A DNA stretch of 64,000 bases from Bauldia sp. (GTDB lineage: Bacteria > Pseudomonadota > Alphaproteobacteria > Rhizobiales > Kaistiaceae): NCBI GenBank assembly GCA_020849325.1, contig JADLGL010000066.1, forward strand, positions 1 through 64,000, in the 5' to 3' direction. Of the stretch, positions 41,816 through 50,016 are shown one piece after another; position 1 is the first letter of the stretch; every line of letters starts with the position of its first letter. Under the pieces are notes generated by a model, which saw nothing but the letters and a program-made list of their open reading frames with translations, was not told where the DNA came from and made no database searches. The translations under genes were made by a program, and so were the position numbers.

Positions 41816-43645
41816 ATGTGCGGCATCAACGGCATCTTCGCCTACAACCCCGCCGCCAATCCGCCCGACGAGGCCGAGCTGCTGCGGACGCGGGACGCCA
41901 TGGCGGCGCGCGGGCCGGACGGGGCAGGGGCATGGTGGAGCGACGATCGCCGCTGCGCGCTCGGGCACCGGCGGCTCGCGATCATCGACACGAGCGCTGC
42001 GGGCGCGCAGCCGATGACGAGCTTCGACGGCTCGCTCACCGTCACCTTCAACGGCGAGATCTACAACTACCCCGAGCTCCGCCGCGCGCTCGAAGCCGAA
42101 GGCGCCCGCTTCCGCAGCCGGTCCGACACCGAGGTGCTGCTCCACCTCTACCGCCGCGAGGGCGCCGCGATGGTGAAGCGGCTGCGCGGCATGTACGCCT
42201 TCGCCATCCATGACGAGGCGCGGGGCGGCGTCTTCCTCGCGCGCGACCCCTACGGGATCAAGCCGCTCTACGTTGCCGACGACGGCTGGACGATGCGCTT
42301 CGCCTCGCAGGTGAAGGCCATTCTCGCCGGCGGGGCGGTGTCGTTCGAGCCGGAGCCGGCCGGGATCGTCGGGTTCCACCTGTTCGGCTCGGTGCCCGAG
42401 CCGTTCACGCTCTACCGGGCGATCCGGTCCCTTCCCGCCGGCCACACCCAGTGGATCGACGCGGCAGGCTCCCGCGAGCCGCGCCCCTTCGCTTCGATCG
42501 CCGCGGTGCTCGCCGAAGGCCGCCGTCGCGCCGGACGGGCCGACGAGGTCGCGGCGCGGGTGCGCGCCGCCGTCGGCGCGAGCGTCGGCGCCCATCTCCT
42601 CGCCGACGTGGAGGTCGGCGTGTTCCTCTCCGCCGGCATCGATTCGGGTGCGATTCTCGGGCTGACGCGCGAGGCCGGGCAGTCGCGTCGCGCGATCACC
42701 CTGACCTTCGACGAGTTCCGCGGCACGCCTGCCGATGAGGCGCCGCTCGCGGTCGACATCGCGCGCCGCTATGGCGCCGAGCACGTCGTCCGCAGCGTCG
42801 GCCGCGCCGAGTTCGAGGCCGACCTTCCGGCGATCACGGCGGCGATGGACCAGCCGTCGATCGATGGCGTGAACACCTGGTTCGTGGCGAAATCGGCGCG
42901 TGAGGTGGGCCTCAAGGTCGCCCTGTCCGGCGTCGGCGGCGACGAACTTCTGGCCGGCTATCCCAGCTTCCGCGACGTGCCGCGCTGGCGGCGCCGGTTC
43001 GGGCCGCTCGCCGCCGCGCCGGGGGCAGGGGTTCTGGCGCGACGCATTCTCGCCGCGGCCGCGCCGCGTCTCGCCAGCGACAACCCGAAGGCGCTCGGTC
43101 TCGTCGAGCATTCGGGCAGCTGGGGCGGCGCCTATCTCCTCCGCCGCGGCCTGTTCCTGCCGCACGAGCTCGACGGCTTCCTCGACAGGGAGATCGTGCG
43201 GGACGGGCTGGCGCGGCTCGATATCGACGGCCGCTTCCGGGCGAGCCTTCGTCCCGACCCCGGCAGCGACGTCGGGCGGGTGACGGCGCTCGAATCGGCC
43301 TTCTATCTCCGCAACCAGCTGCTCCGCGATGCCGACTGGGCCGGCATGGCGCATGGCCTCGAAATCCGGACGCCGCTCGTGGACTACGCGCTCCTCACCG
43401 AACTCGCGTCCGTCCTGCCGCGCTTCGGCGGCGGGGTCGGGAAGGCGGCGCTGGCCGCGGCGCCGTCGCCGGCGCTGCCGGATTCGGTCGCGGCGCGGGC
43501 CAAGACGGGCTTCGAAGTGCCGGTCCGGCAGTGGATGCGGTCGACCGCCGAATCGGGCGGCGCGAGAACCAGCCGCGGCGCCGGGGCGCGGAGCTGGGCC
43601 CATTTCGTCTTCGGCCGCGCCGCGGCGACGGGACGGGCGGCGTGA
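41816..43645 (+). CDS. asnB: Asparagine synthase-like glutamine amidotransferase
   Basis: 609 residues. Starts MCGINGIFAYN with the class II amidotransferase nucleophile Cys2 after Met removal; RGPDGAG, GHRRLAIID and FNGEIYNYPELR complete the glutaminase domain. The synthetase domain has FLSAGIDSG (about 273-281) as the ATP pyrophosphatase loop and SGVGGDELLAGYP. In sugar clusters such proteins may amidate uronic acids or acceptors rather than make asparagine. Nine bases after galE; its stop overlaps the next GT start (GTGA). The GalE/GT linkage favours a polysaccharide-modifying role. Confidence 0.85.
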   Translation: MCGINGIFAYNPAANPPDEAELLRTRDAMAARGPDGAGAWWSDDRRCALGHRRLAIIDTSAAGAQPMTSFDGSLTVTFNGEIYNYPELRRALEAEGARFRSRSDTEVLLHLYRREGAAMVKRLRGMYAFAIHDEARGGVFLARDPYGIKPLYVADDGWTMRFASQVKAILAGGAVSFEPEPAGIVGFHLFGSVPEPFTLYRAIRSLPAGHTQWIDAAGSREPRPFASIAAVLAEGRRRAGRADEVAARVRAAVGASVGAHLLADVEVGVFLSAGIDSGAILGLTREAGQSRRAITLTFDEFRGTPADEAPLAVDIARRYGAEHVVRSVGRAEFEADLPAITAAMDQPSIDGVNTWFVAKSAREVGLKVALSGVGGDELLAGYPSFRDVPRWRRRFGPLAAAPGAGVLARRILAAAAPRLASDNPKALGLVEHSGSWGGAYLLRRGLFLPHELDGFLDREIVRDGLARLDIDGRFRASLRPDPGSDVGRVTALESAFYLRNQLLRDADWAGMAHGLEIRTPLVDYALLTELASVLPRFGGGVGKAALAAAPSPALPDSVAARAKTGFEVPVRQWMRSTAESGGARTSRGAGARSWAHFVFGRAAATGRAA

Positions 43646-44733
43646 GCGCGCCGGTGCGGCTCCTCGCTCTCGTCACCGATGCCTTCGGCGCGCCCGGCGG
43701 CATCGCGCAGTACAACCGCGATTTCCTGACGGCGCTCGCCGAGGATGCGGGGTACGAGGTGGTCATCCTGCCCCGTCGCGGTCCCGTGGGCGCACATTCG
43801 CCCGCGCGCGGCATGACCCAGCTCGGAGCCCGCCCCGGGAGGGCCGGCTACGTCGCGGCGGCTCTCCGCGCTGCTTCGGGCCGGCGGTTCGACTTCGTGT
43901 TCTGCGGGCACCTCTACGCAGCGTCGCTGGCCTTCGCCGCAGCGCGCCTCCGGCGGTCGCGGCTCCTGATCCAGCTGCACGGCATCGACGCCTGGGCGCC
44001 GCCGCGGCCCGGGGCGCGGAAGGCATTCGCGCGGGCCGACCTCGTGCTGGCGGTCTCGCGCTTCACGCGCGCCGCGGCGCTCGGCTGGTCGGCGCTCGCG
44101 CCGGAGCGCATCGTGGTCGTGCCCAACACGGTGCGCGACGTGTTCGTGCCGGGTGACCGGCAGGCCGCCCGGGTCGCGCTCGGGTTCGCGGACGAGGCCG
44201 TCCTCCTCTCCGTCGGGCGCCTCGACGGGCGCGAACGATACAAGGGTCAGGATCGCGTTATCGATGTCCTGCCGGGACTGATTGCCGGGGGGCGCCGGGT
44301 CGCCTATGTCGTGGCCGGCGCGGGCGACGATCGGGCTCGGCTCGAATCGCTCGCCAGCGAACGCGGCGTTGCGGATGCGGTGCGCTTCGTGGGGGACGTC
44401 GGCGAAGACGGCCTCCCGCTGCTGTACCGGGCGGCCGACCTCTTCGTCATGCCGTCCACAGGAGAAGGGTTCGGCATCGTGTTCCTCGAGGCGATGGCTT
44501 GCGGAACGCCGGCGCTCGGACTTGCGGCCGGGGGCGTTCCCGATGCGCTCGCCGACGGGGCGCTCGGAACGCTCGCGCCCGCCGACCGGCTCGGCGAGGC
44601 GATCGCGGCGGTTCTCGATGGCCCGCGGCCGGACCCGGCCGCGCTGTCGGCGGCCGTCGCCGAGCGGTTCGGCCGGGCGCCGTTCCGGCGGGCCGTGGCA
44701 CGGCTGGCGGAAAGGCTCGGGGAGGCTGCATGA
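43642..44733 (+). CDS. Glycosyltransferase family 4 protein
   Basis: 363 residues from the GTG at 43642. GT-B fold: VRLLALVTDAFGAPGGIAQYNRDFL at the start, LIQLHGIDAW, VLAVSRFTRAAALGW in the middle, and in the donor half LLSVGRLDGRERYKGQDRVI, RFVGDVGEDGLPLLYRAADLFVM and EGFGIVFLEAMACGTPALG with the E-x7-E pair. Cytoplasmic sugar transferase; donor unknown. Overlaps asnB and the ABC permease gene by 4 bases each, indicating one transcript. Confidence 0.87.
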   Translation: MSAPVRLLALVTDAFGAPGGIAQYNRDFLTALAEDAGYEVVILPRRGPVGAHSPARGMTQLGARPGRAGYVAAALRAASGRRFDFVFCGHLYAASLAFAAARLRRSRLLIQLHGIDAWAPPRPGARKAFARADLVLAVSRFTRAAALGWSALAPERIVVVPNTVRDVFVPGDRQAARVALGFADEAVLLSVGRLDGRERYKGQDRVIDVLPGLIAGGRRVAYVVAGAGDDRARLESLASERGVADAVRFVGDVGEDGLPLLYRAADLFVMPSTGEGFGIVFLEAMACGTPALGLAAGGVPDALADGALGTLAPADRLGEAIAAVLDGPRPDPAALSAAVAERFGRAPFRRAVARLAERLGEAA

Positions 44734-45581
44734 GCGACACGTCCCCGCCCCAGCCCAAGCCGCGCGTCCTCGTCCTCGAGCCCGGCCGCGCCGACCGGCA
44801 CTACTGGCGCGACATCTGGGCCTATCGCGAGCTCTTCGCCATCCTCGCCTGGCGCGACGTCGCCATCCGCTACAAGCAGACCGTCATCGGCATCATCTGG
44901 GCCGTGATGCGTCCGTTCCTCACGATGGTGGTGTTCACCGTTGTCTTCGGCCAGCTGGCGCAGCTGCCGTCCGAAGGGTCCGCGCCCTATCCGGTGATGG
45001 TCTTTGCCGGCATGCTGCCCTGGTACCTGTTCGCCGCCATCCTCGGCGATGCATCGAACAGCCTGGTCGCCAACACCAATCTGGTCGGAAAAGTCTATTT
45101 CCCGCGGCTGATCATTCCGAGCTCGACGGCGGTCGTCGCGCTGATCGACTTCGCGGTCAGCCTCATCGTGCTGGCGGCGATCATGCTGTGGTTCGCCTTC
45201 TTGCCGAGCCCGCGCATCCTGCTGCTGCCGGTCTTCGTCGCGCTCGCGGTTCTGGCCAGCCTCGGGCCGGCCTATCTGATCACCGCCCTCAACGTGAAGT
45301 ACCGGGATTTCCGCTTCCTGATCCCGTTCATCCTCCAGTTCGGCCTGTTCCTGTCGCCCGTCGGGTTCTCGAGTTCGATCATCCCGGACCAGTGGCGGCT
45401 CCTCTACAGCCTCAATCCGATGGTCGGGGTCATCGATGGCTTCCGCTGGTGCATCCTCGGCGGCGACAGCGCCATCTATTGGCCCGGTTTTGCCCTCAGC
45501 CTGATCGTCGTCGTCGTGTTCCTCTGGCTCGGCATCCGCTATTTCCGGAAGACGGAACGGACTTTTGCCGACCTTCTCTGA
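44730..45581 (+). CDS. Polysaccharide ABC exporter, membrane subunit (Wzm type)
   Basis: 283 residues. After a 35-residue cytoplasmic start comes the ABC-2 transporter signature region YRELFAILAWRDVAIRYKQT and IGIIWAVMRPFLTMVVFTVV; about six helices in all. Forms the inner-membrane channel that exports completed lipid-linked glycans with the ATPase at 45792-47132. ATG 44730 has GGGGAGGC just upstream. Unlike most such pairs, the ATPase gene is not contiguous but 210 bases away. Confidence 0.9.
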   Translation: MSDTSPPQPKPRVLVLEPGRADRHYWRDIWAYRELFAILAWRDVAIRYKQTVIGIIWAVMRPFLTMVVFTVVFGQLAQLPSEGSAPYPVMVFAGMLPWYLFAAILGDASNSLVANTNLVGKVYFPRLIIPSSTAVVALIDFAVSLIVLAAIMLWFAFLPSPRILLLPVFVALAVLASLGPAYLITALNVKYRDFRFLIPFILQFGLFLSPVGFSSSIIPDQWRLLYSLNPMVGVIDGFRWCILGGDSAIYWPGFALSLIVVVVFLWLGIRYFRKTERTFADLL

Positions 45582-45791
45582 GACGCAACCGGGGATGGCC
45601 GTGCTACATTCGGCAACGAGGCACGCCGCGTCCGAATCGGAGCAGGGTCCCGAGCGCCATGACCGGTCGTATCCATCCGCCGTTCCGGCGAAGCAGGGTC
45701 CGGTGAACGCACCGGGGCTTCGCCTTGCCGGCACCAGGGCCGCGCGGTTCGCGGCCGGTCGCTTCCCCGCGCCAGTGCCTCGCCGCGAGGC

Positions 45792-47132
45792 GTGGCCGTC
45801 GTGACCGGCATGGAATCCCACAGCGTCATCCGCGCCGAACGCCTCGGCAAGCGCTACGTCATCGGTCACGAGGTCAACCGCGAGGGCTATCGCTCCTTCC
45901 GCGAGGTACTGAGCCGTGCCGCGCGCAACGTGACGCGCCGCTCGTTCGACCTGGTGCGCGGCCGGGCGATCGTCGCCGGCGACCAGACGGAAGACTACTG
46001 GGCCCTTCGCAACGTCGACTTCGACGTCATGGAAGGCGAGGTCGTCGGCATCCTCGGCCGGAACGGCGCGGGAAAGTCGACGCTCCTCAAAATCCTCAGC
46101 CGCATCACCGATCCGAGCGAGGGCACGGTCCGGATCAACGGCCGGGTATCGAGCCTCCTCGAAGTCGGCACCGGCTTCCACCCCGAACTCAGCGGCCGGG
46201 AGAACATCTACCTCAACGGCGCCATCCTCGGGATGACGCGCCGCGAGATCCGGTCGAAGTTCGATGCCATCGTCGATTTCTCGGGTGTCGAGACGTTCCT
46301 CGATACGCCGGTGAAGCGCTATTCGAGCGGCATGTCGGTCCGCCTCGCCTTCGCCGTCGCCGCCCATCTCGAGCCCGAGATCCTGATCGTCGACGAGGTG
46401 CTGGCGGTCGGTGACGCCGAGTTCCAGCGGAAATGCATCGGCAAGATGGGCGAGGTCGCGCGTGGCGGCCGCACCGTGCTCTTCGTCAGCCACAACATGA
46501 CGGCGCTCCGTGCGCTCTGCGATCGCGGCATCGTCCTCAAGGCGGGCTCCGTCCGCTTCGACGGCACCATCGACGATGCGATCGCGCTCCACCTCGCCGA
46601 CACCGATGGCGGCTTCGGAACCGTCAGCGAATGGACCTGGGCGCCGGGCCGCGAGCCGCACGGCACGGGACTGGCGATCTCGCGCGTCGCGCTGACCGGG
46701 TCGAAGTCGAAGGGGCCCGCCTTCCGCTCGGACGAGGCGATCACCGTCACGATCGAGTACGAGCAGACGGCGCAGATACGCGGCCTGCGCATGATATGCC
46801 AGATCGTGACCGGGAACGGCGACGTCGCCTTCTCGTCGACCGACCAGCTGGTCCGCACGGCATCGTCGCAGCGGCCCGGCCGCTACCGCACGCAATGCCT
46901 GATCCCGCCCGATATCCTCAACTGGACGCCGTACCTTGTCCGGGTCGCCTGCGGCATACCCGGCCAGCACACGGTGGTGCCGCTGACGGATGTGGGGCGG
47001 TTCCACGTCCACGGGCCGACCAACGCCACCGCGCCGCTCGGCGGGGCCGTGGCGCCGCGGACGGAGTGGCGCATCGAGGCGCTGGACGGGCAGGGGGCCG
47101 GCGCGAGGACGGCCGTGACGCTCGAAGGATGA
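45792..47132 (+). CDS. Polysaccharide ABC exporter, ATPase with carbohydrate-binding C-terminus (Wzt type)
   Basis: About 446 residues. ABC domain residues 1-270: GRNGAGKST (Walker A), SSLLEVGTGFHPELSGRENI, KRYSSGMSVRL (signature) and LIVDEVLAVGD (Walker B), typical of polysaccharide exporters. The C-terminal 165 residues are an immunoglobulin-like Wzt_C domain (EAITVTIEYEQT, GRFHVHGPTN) that in Wzt reads the chain-terminal modification. That fits a capped (methylated, sulfated or carbamoylated) glycan. The start may be GTG 45792, GTG 45801 or ATG 45810. The 210 bases upstream hold no gene I can support. Confidence 0.92.
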   Translation: MAVVTGMESHSVIRAERLGKRYVIGHEVNREGYRSFREVLSRAARNVTRRSFDLVRGRAIVAGDQTEDYWALRNVDFDVMEGEVVGILGRNGAGKSTLLKILSRITDPSEGTVRINGRVSSLLEVGTGFHPELSGRENIYLNGAILGMTRREIRSKFDAIVDFSGVETFLDTPVKRYSSGMSVRLAFAVAAHLEPEILIVDEVLAVGDAEFQRKCIGKMGEVARGGRTVLFVSHNMTALRALCDRGIVLKAGSVRFDGTIDDAIALHLADTDGGFGTVSEWTWAPGREPHGTGLAISRVALTGSKSKGPAFRSDEAITVTIEYEQTAQIRGLRMICQIVTGNGDVAFSSTDQLVRTASSQRPGRYRTQCLIPPDILNWTPYLVRVACGIPGQHTVVPLTDVGRFHVHGPTNATAPLGGAVAPRTEWRIEALDGQGAGARTAVTLEG

Positions 47133-47202
47133 CCGTCGGACGCCCGTTCGGCGCCAACCGCGTGTCGCCTCGAGCGGACCCCGCCCATCGGAGTTCCCGC
47201 CG

Positions 47203-48042
47203 ATGAAGGCCGGCGGCCGGGCGGACGCCGCGATCGTCAACATGCTCTGGATCGAGGGGGCGCTGCCCTGGTACGCGCGGCTTTCGATCGCGACGTTCCT
47301 GGCACAGGGGCACCGCGTCCATCTCCATTCCTATGGCGAGGCGGCCGGCGTGCCGGCGGGCTGCGTCGTCCGCGATGCGTCGGAGGTGCTGTCGCGCGAT
47401 ACCGTGTTCGCCTACCGGAACGGACCGTTCGCCGGCTATTTCAGCGGCTTCGCCAACTGGTTCCGGTGCGAGGTTCTCCTCCGCGACGGCGGCTGGTGGG
47501 CGGATACCGACGTCCTGTGCCGCCGCCCGTTCCGGGCCGACGGGGATTACCTCATCGCCTCGCAGTGGCGGGAAGGCGGCCGCGAGATCAACAACAACGT
47601 CCTGTTCGTCCGCGACAGCGGCTCCGACCTCATGCGCCGCGCGGTGGCGTTCTGCCGGGAACGCGGCGGCGACGTCGCGCACACCGAGAACGGTCCGCTC
47701 CTCATGGCCTCGCTCGTCGATGAGCTGCGGCTCCGGGATCGTGTGGCGCCTCCCGCCCGGTTCAACCCCATCCACTACAGCGACATCAGTCTCCTCCTCG
47801 AGCGCCCCGCGCGCGTGCGCCTCGTTGCGCTCACCCGGCCGCTCCGCCGGCTTCGGCCCGTGCACCTCGCGCGGGCATTCGGCCTGCACCTCTACGCCGC
47901 GTGGTCGATGCGGAACGAACGGCTGCGCGACCCGGCCACCATCCCCAACGACAGCTATCTCGCCCGGTTCGTCGAGCGCTGCGGCGTTGCCTGGCCGGGC
48001 GGCCGCGGCGCCGAGGTCCTCGCGGACACCAGGACGTCGTAA
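47203..48042 (+). CDS. DXD-containing glycosyltransferase (GT32-like)
   Basis: 279 residues. ANWFRCEVLLRDGGWWADTDVLC is the DXD sugar-binding motif of the Gly_transf_sug/GT32 type (alpha-mannosyl or galactosyl and capsule enzymes), and NNNVLFVRDSGSDLMRR follows. NGPLLMASLVDE is the conserved late block. Retaining transferase, donor unknown. Seventy bases after the ABC ATPase gene and 3 bases before the next GT2 gene. ATG with AGGAGTTCCCGCCG-like spacing region upstream (GGAGTTCC). Confidence 0.8.
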   Translation: MKAGGRADAAIVNMLWIEGALPWYARLSIATFLAQGHRVHLHSYGEAAGVPAGCVVRDASEVLSRDTVFAYRNGPFAGYFSGFANWFRCEVLLRDGGWWADTDVLCRRPFRADGDYLIASQWREGGREINNNVLFVRDSGSDLMRRAVAFCRERGGDVAHTENGPLLMASLVDELRLRDRVAPPARFNPIHYSDISLLLERPARVRLVALTRPLRRLRPVHLARAFGLHLYAAWSMRNERLRDPATIPNDSYLARFVERCGVAWPGGRGAEVLADTRTS

Positions 48043-48045
48043 GCC

Positions 48046-49032
48046 ATGGCCGCGGCGCAGTCCGTCCCGTCGGTTGCCGTCGTCATACCGTGCTTCAACG
48101 GAGCGGCGACGCTCGGCGAGGCGATCGCGAGCGCCCTCGCCCAGGAGTTCGTCGCCGAGATCGTGGTGGTCGACGACGGATCGACGGACGGGTCGGCCGG
48201 CCTGGCGAAGAGCCTGGGCGGCAAGGTCCGGGTGCTGTCGGGCGAGAATGCCGGCGTGTCGGCGGCGCGGAACCGCGGGATCGCGGCAACGAGTGCGCCG
48301 CTCATCCAGTTCCTCGACGCCGACGACATCATGCTTCCGGGAACGATGGCCCTTCGGGTCCGGTCGATCGTCGCGTCCGGCGGCGACATCGTCGTGACCG
48401 ACTGGTGCGATTTCCGCGACGAGGGAACGCGGCGGATCACGGGGGTCGTCCGCTCGCCTCCGTTCGACGACCTCGCGGTCGATGCCGAACTATCGTGCAT
48501 GACGAGGTTCTGGGCGCCGCCGGCCGCGATCCTCTACACCCGCGACATCGTCGAGCGGGCAGGTCGGTTCCGGATCGACCATCGGACCCTCGAAGACGCG
48601 CGCTTCCTCTACGACGTCGCCCGCGCCGGCGCGCGCTTCGAACACGCCCGTCATCTCGGGGCGCTCTACCGCGTCCACGCCGGCAGCAAATCGCGTTCCG
48701 ACCCAGTTGGGTTCTGGCTGATGGCCCTTCGCAAGGCGGTCGACGTCGAGGAGGTGTGGCGGGGCGAGGGCAGCTTCAGCGACTTCCGCCGGCATCGCCT
48801 CGCCGAGGTTTACAACGGCGCCGTCTCGGGTCTCTTCCAGGCGGCCTCGCCGGAATACCGGACGGCGCTCGCGATGGCCGACGCCAGGGGCGTGCCGCTG
48901 TCGCGGAAGAACCGGCTGACGCGGTTGCTTGCGCGCCTCACCGGGCTCAAGGTTGCGGTCTCGGCCACCCGTTTCTACTCTGCCGCGCGCCGGCGTCTTC
49001 CGGGTAGGCCACAGCCGGATGAGCGCCCCTAG
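48046..49032 (+). CDS. Glycosyltransferase family 2 protein
   Basis: 328 residues. Classic GT-A, inverting: VAVVIPCFNGAATLGEAIASAL, EIVVVDDGSTDGSAGLA, ENAGVSAARNRGIAATSAP and FLDADDIMLPG with the DxD-type Asp pair. Adds one sugar to the nascent glycan on the cytoplasmic face. The C-terminal 120 residues are helical with basic tail (AARRRLPGRPQPDERP), perhaps membrane-associating. Three bases from both neighbours' boundaries. Confidence 0.88.
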   Translation: MAAAQSVPSVAVVIPCFNGAATLGEAIASALAQEFVAEIVVVDDGSTDGSAGLAKSLGGKVRVLSGENAGVSAARNRGIAATSAPLIQFLDADDIMLPGTMALRVRSIVASGGDIVVTDWCDFRDEGTRRITGVVRSPPFDDLAVDAELSCMTRFWAPPAAILYTRDIVERAGRFRIDHRTLEDARFLYDVARAGARFEHARHLGALYRVHAGSKSRSDPVGFWLMALRKAVDVEEVWRGEGSFSDFRRHRLAEVYNGAVSGLFQAASPEYRTALAMADARGVPLSRKNRLTRLLARLTGLKVAVSATRFYSAARRRLPGRPQPDERP

Positions 49033-49035
49033 AAG

Positions 49036-50016
49036 ATGTCCTCGTCCTCAGCCGCTCGTTTTGCCCGGAGCTCCTTCGGCCAGCGCCTCCGCCGCAGGAG
49101 CCGGCGTGTCGTCGATCGCGCCCGGGCGCTGCTGCGGCCGCAGACGGCCTACCCGCGCTGGCGCGACCGGCAACTCGCAGCCGAATGGCCGGCGATCGAC
49201 CTCAGGTTCGGCGAAGGCACCGACATCGTCATCGGCGTCGCGACGGGCTACGCCTACGGGCTGATCGAGCCGTTCGCCGCAACGCTCCGCACCGTCAGCC
49301 GGTGCCGTGCCCTCATGATCGTCGACGATCCGGGGCTCGCCGCCCGCCTCGCGGCCGACGAGATCGACACCGTGATGTGGAGCCGCGGGCGAGGCTTCGC
49401 GCCGCACGTCAACTTCGGCCGCATCGGGGCCCTTCTCGGTGTGCTCCGGGCGCTCCGCGGCGTCTCGCGCGCCTTTCTCGTCGACACGCGCGACGTCGTG
49501 TTCCAGTCCGACCCGTTCAGCCAGATCGGCGACGACCGGCTCCGCTTCTTCACCGAGGCGAAGGGGCAGACTTTCGCGCGCGACCAGACCAACCGCCACT
49601 GGCTCGTGAACGCGATGGGACCGACCGCGCCGGAGCTGTTCGGCGATTTCGACATCGTCTGCGCCGGGACGGTCGTCGGCGGCGTCGAGGCGCTGATCGA
49701 ATACTGCCGGCTGAAACTGTTCCTCGGCGGCATGTTCGGGGCGACCCGGCACCTCGACAGCGGCCTCGACCAGCTCACGACGAACATCGTCGCCCGGTTC
49801 GGGATGCTGCCGTCCGAGATCGTGCCGTTCGACGGGCCGGTCGCGACGCCCTGCTATCTCAACGACGGAGCGCTGCTTCAGGGCCCGGACAACGCCTTTC
49901 ACTTCCGCAATGGCGTGACGCCGTCGATCATCCATCAATGGGACCGCTCGGGACCGATGTGGCACTGGTACACCGGCGATGCGGCGGACCGGCGCTACCG
50001 CGATCGCGTGCTTTGA
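49036..50016 (+). CDS. Glycosyltransferase-like protein with DTRDVVFQSDP motif, family unassigned
   Basis: 326 residues. Strongly basic N-terminus (RLRRRSRRVVDRARALLRP), then a fold with FLVDTRDVVFQSDPFSQI, where DxxD after a hydrophobic strand looks like a GT-A metal site, and LTTNIVARFG with a C-terminal PSIIHQWDRSGPMWHWY. I recall similar unannotated proteins in polysaccharide loci, but I cannot name the family. It sits in a run of glycosyltransferases and overlaps the next gene by 4 bases, so a sugar transferase role is likely but not shown. Confidence 0.6.
   Translation: MSSSSAARFARSSFGQRLRRRSRRVVDRARALLRPQTAYPRWRDRQLAAEWPAIDLRFGEGTDIVIGVATGYAYGLIEPFAATLRTVSRCRALMIVDDPGLAARLAADEIDTVMWSRGRGFAPHVNFGRIGALLGVLRALRGVSRAFLVDTRDVVFQSDPFSQIGDDRLRFFTEAKGQTFARDQTNRHWLVNAMGPTAPELFGDFDIVCAGTVVGGVEALIEYCRLKLFLGGMFGATRHLDSGLDQLTTNIVARFGMLPSEIVPFDGPVATPCYLNDGALLQGPDNAFHFRNGVTPSIIHQWDRSGPMWHWYTGDAADRRYRDRVL

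Noticed and set aside
45565..45804. 79-codon frame between the ABC permease and ATPase genes
   Set aside because: Overlaps both neighbours, has no ribosome site and no motif; low-complexity Ala/Arg/Pro.
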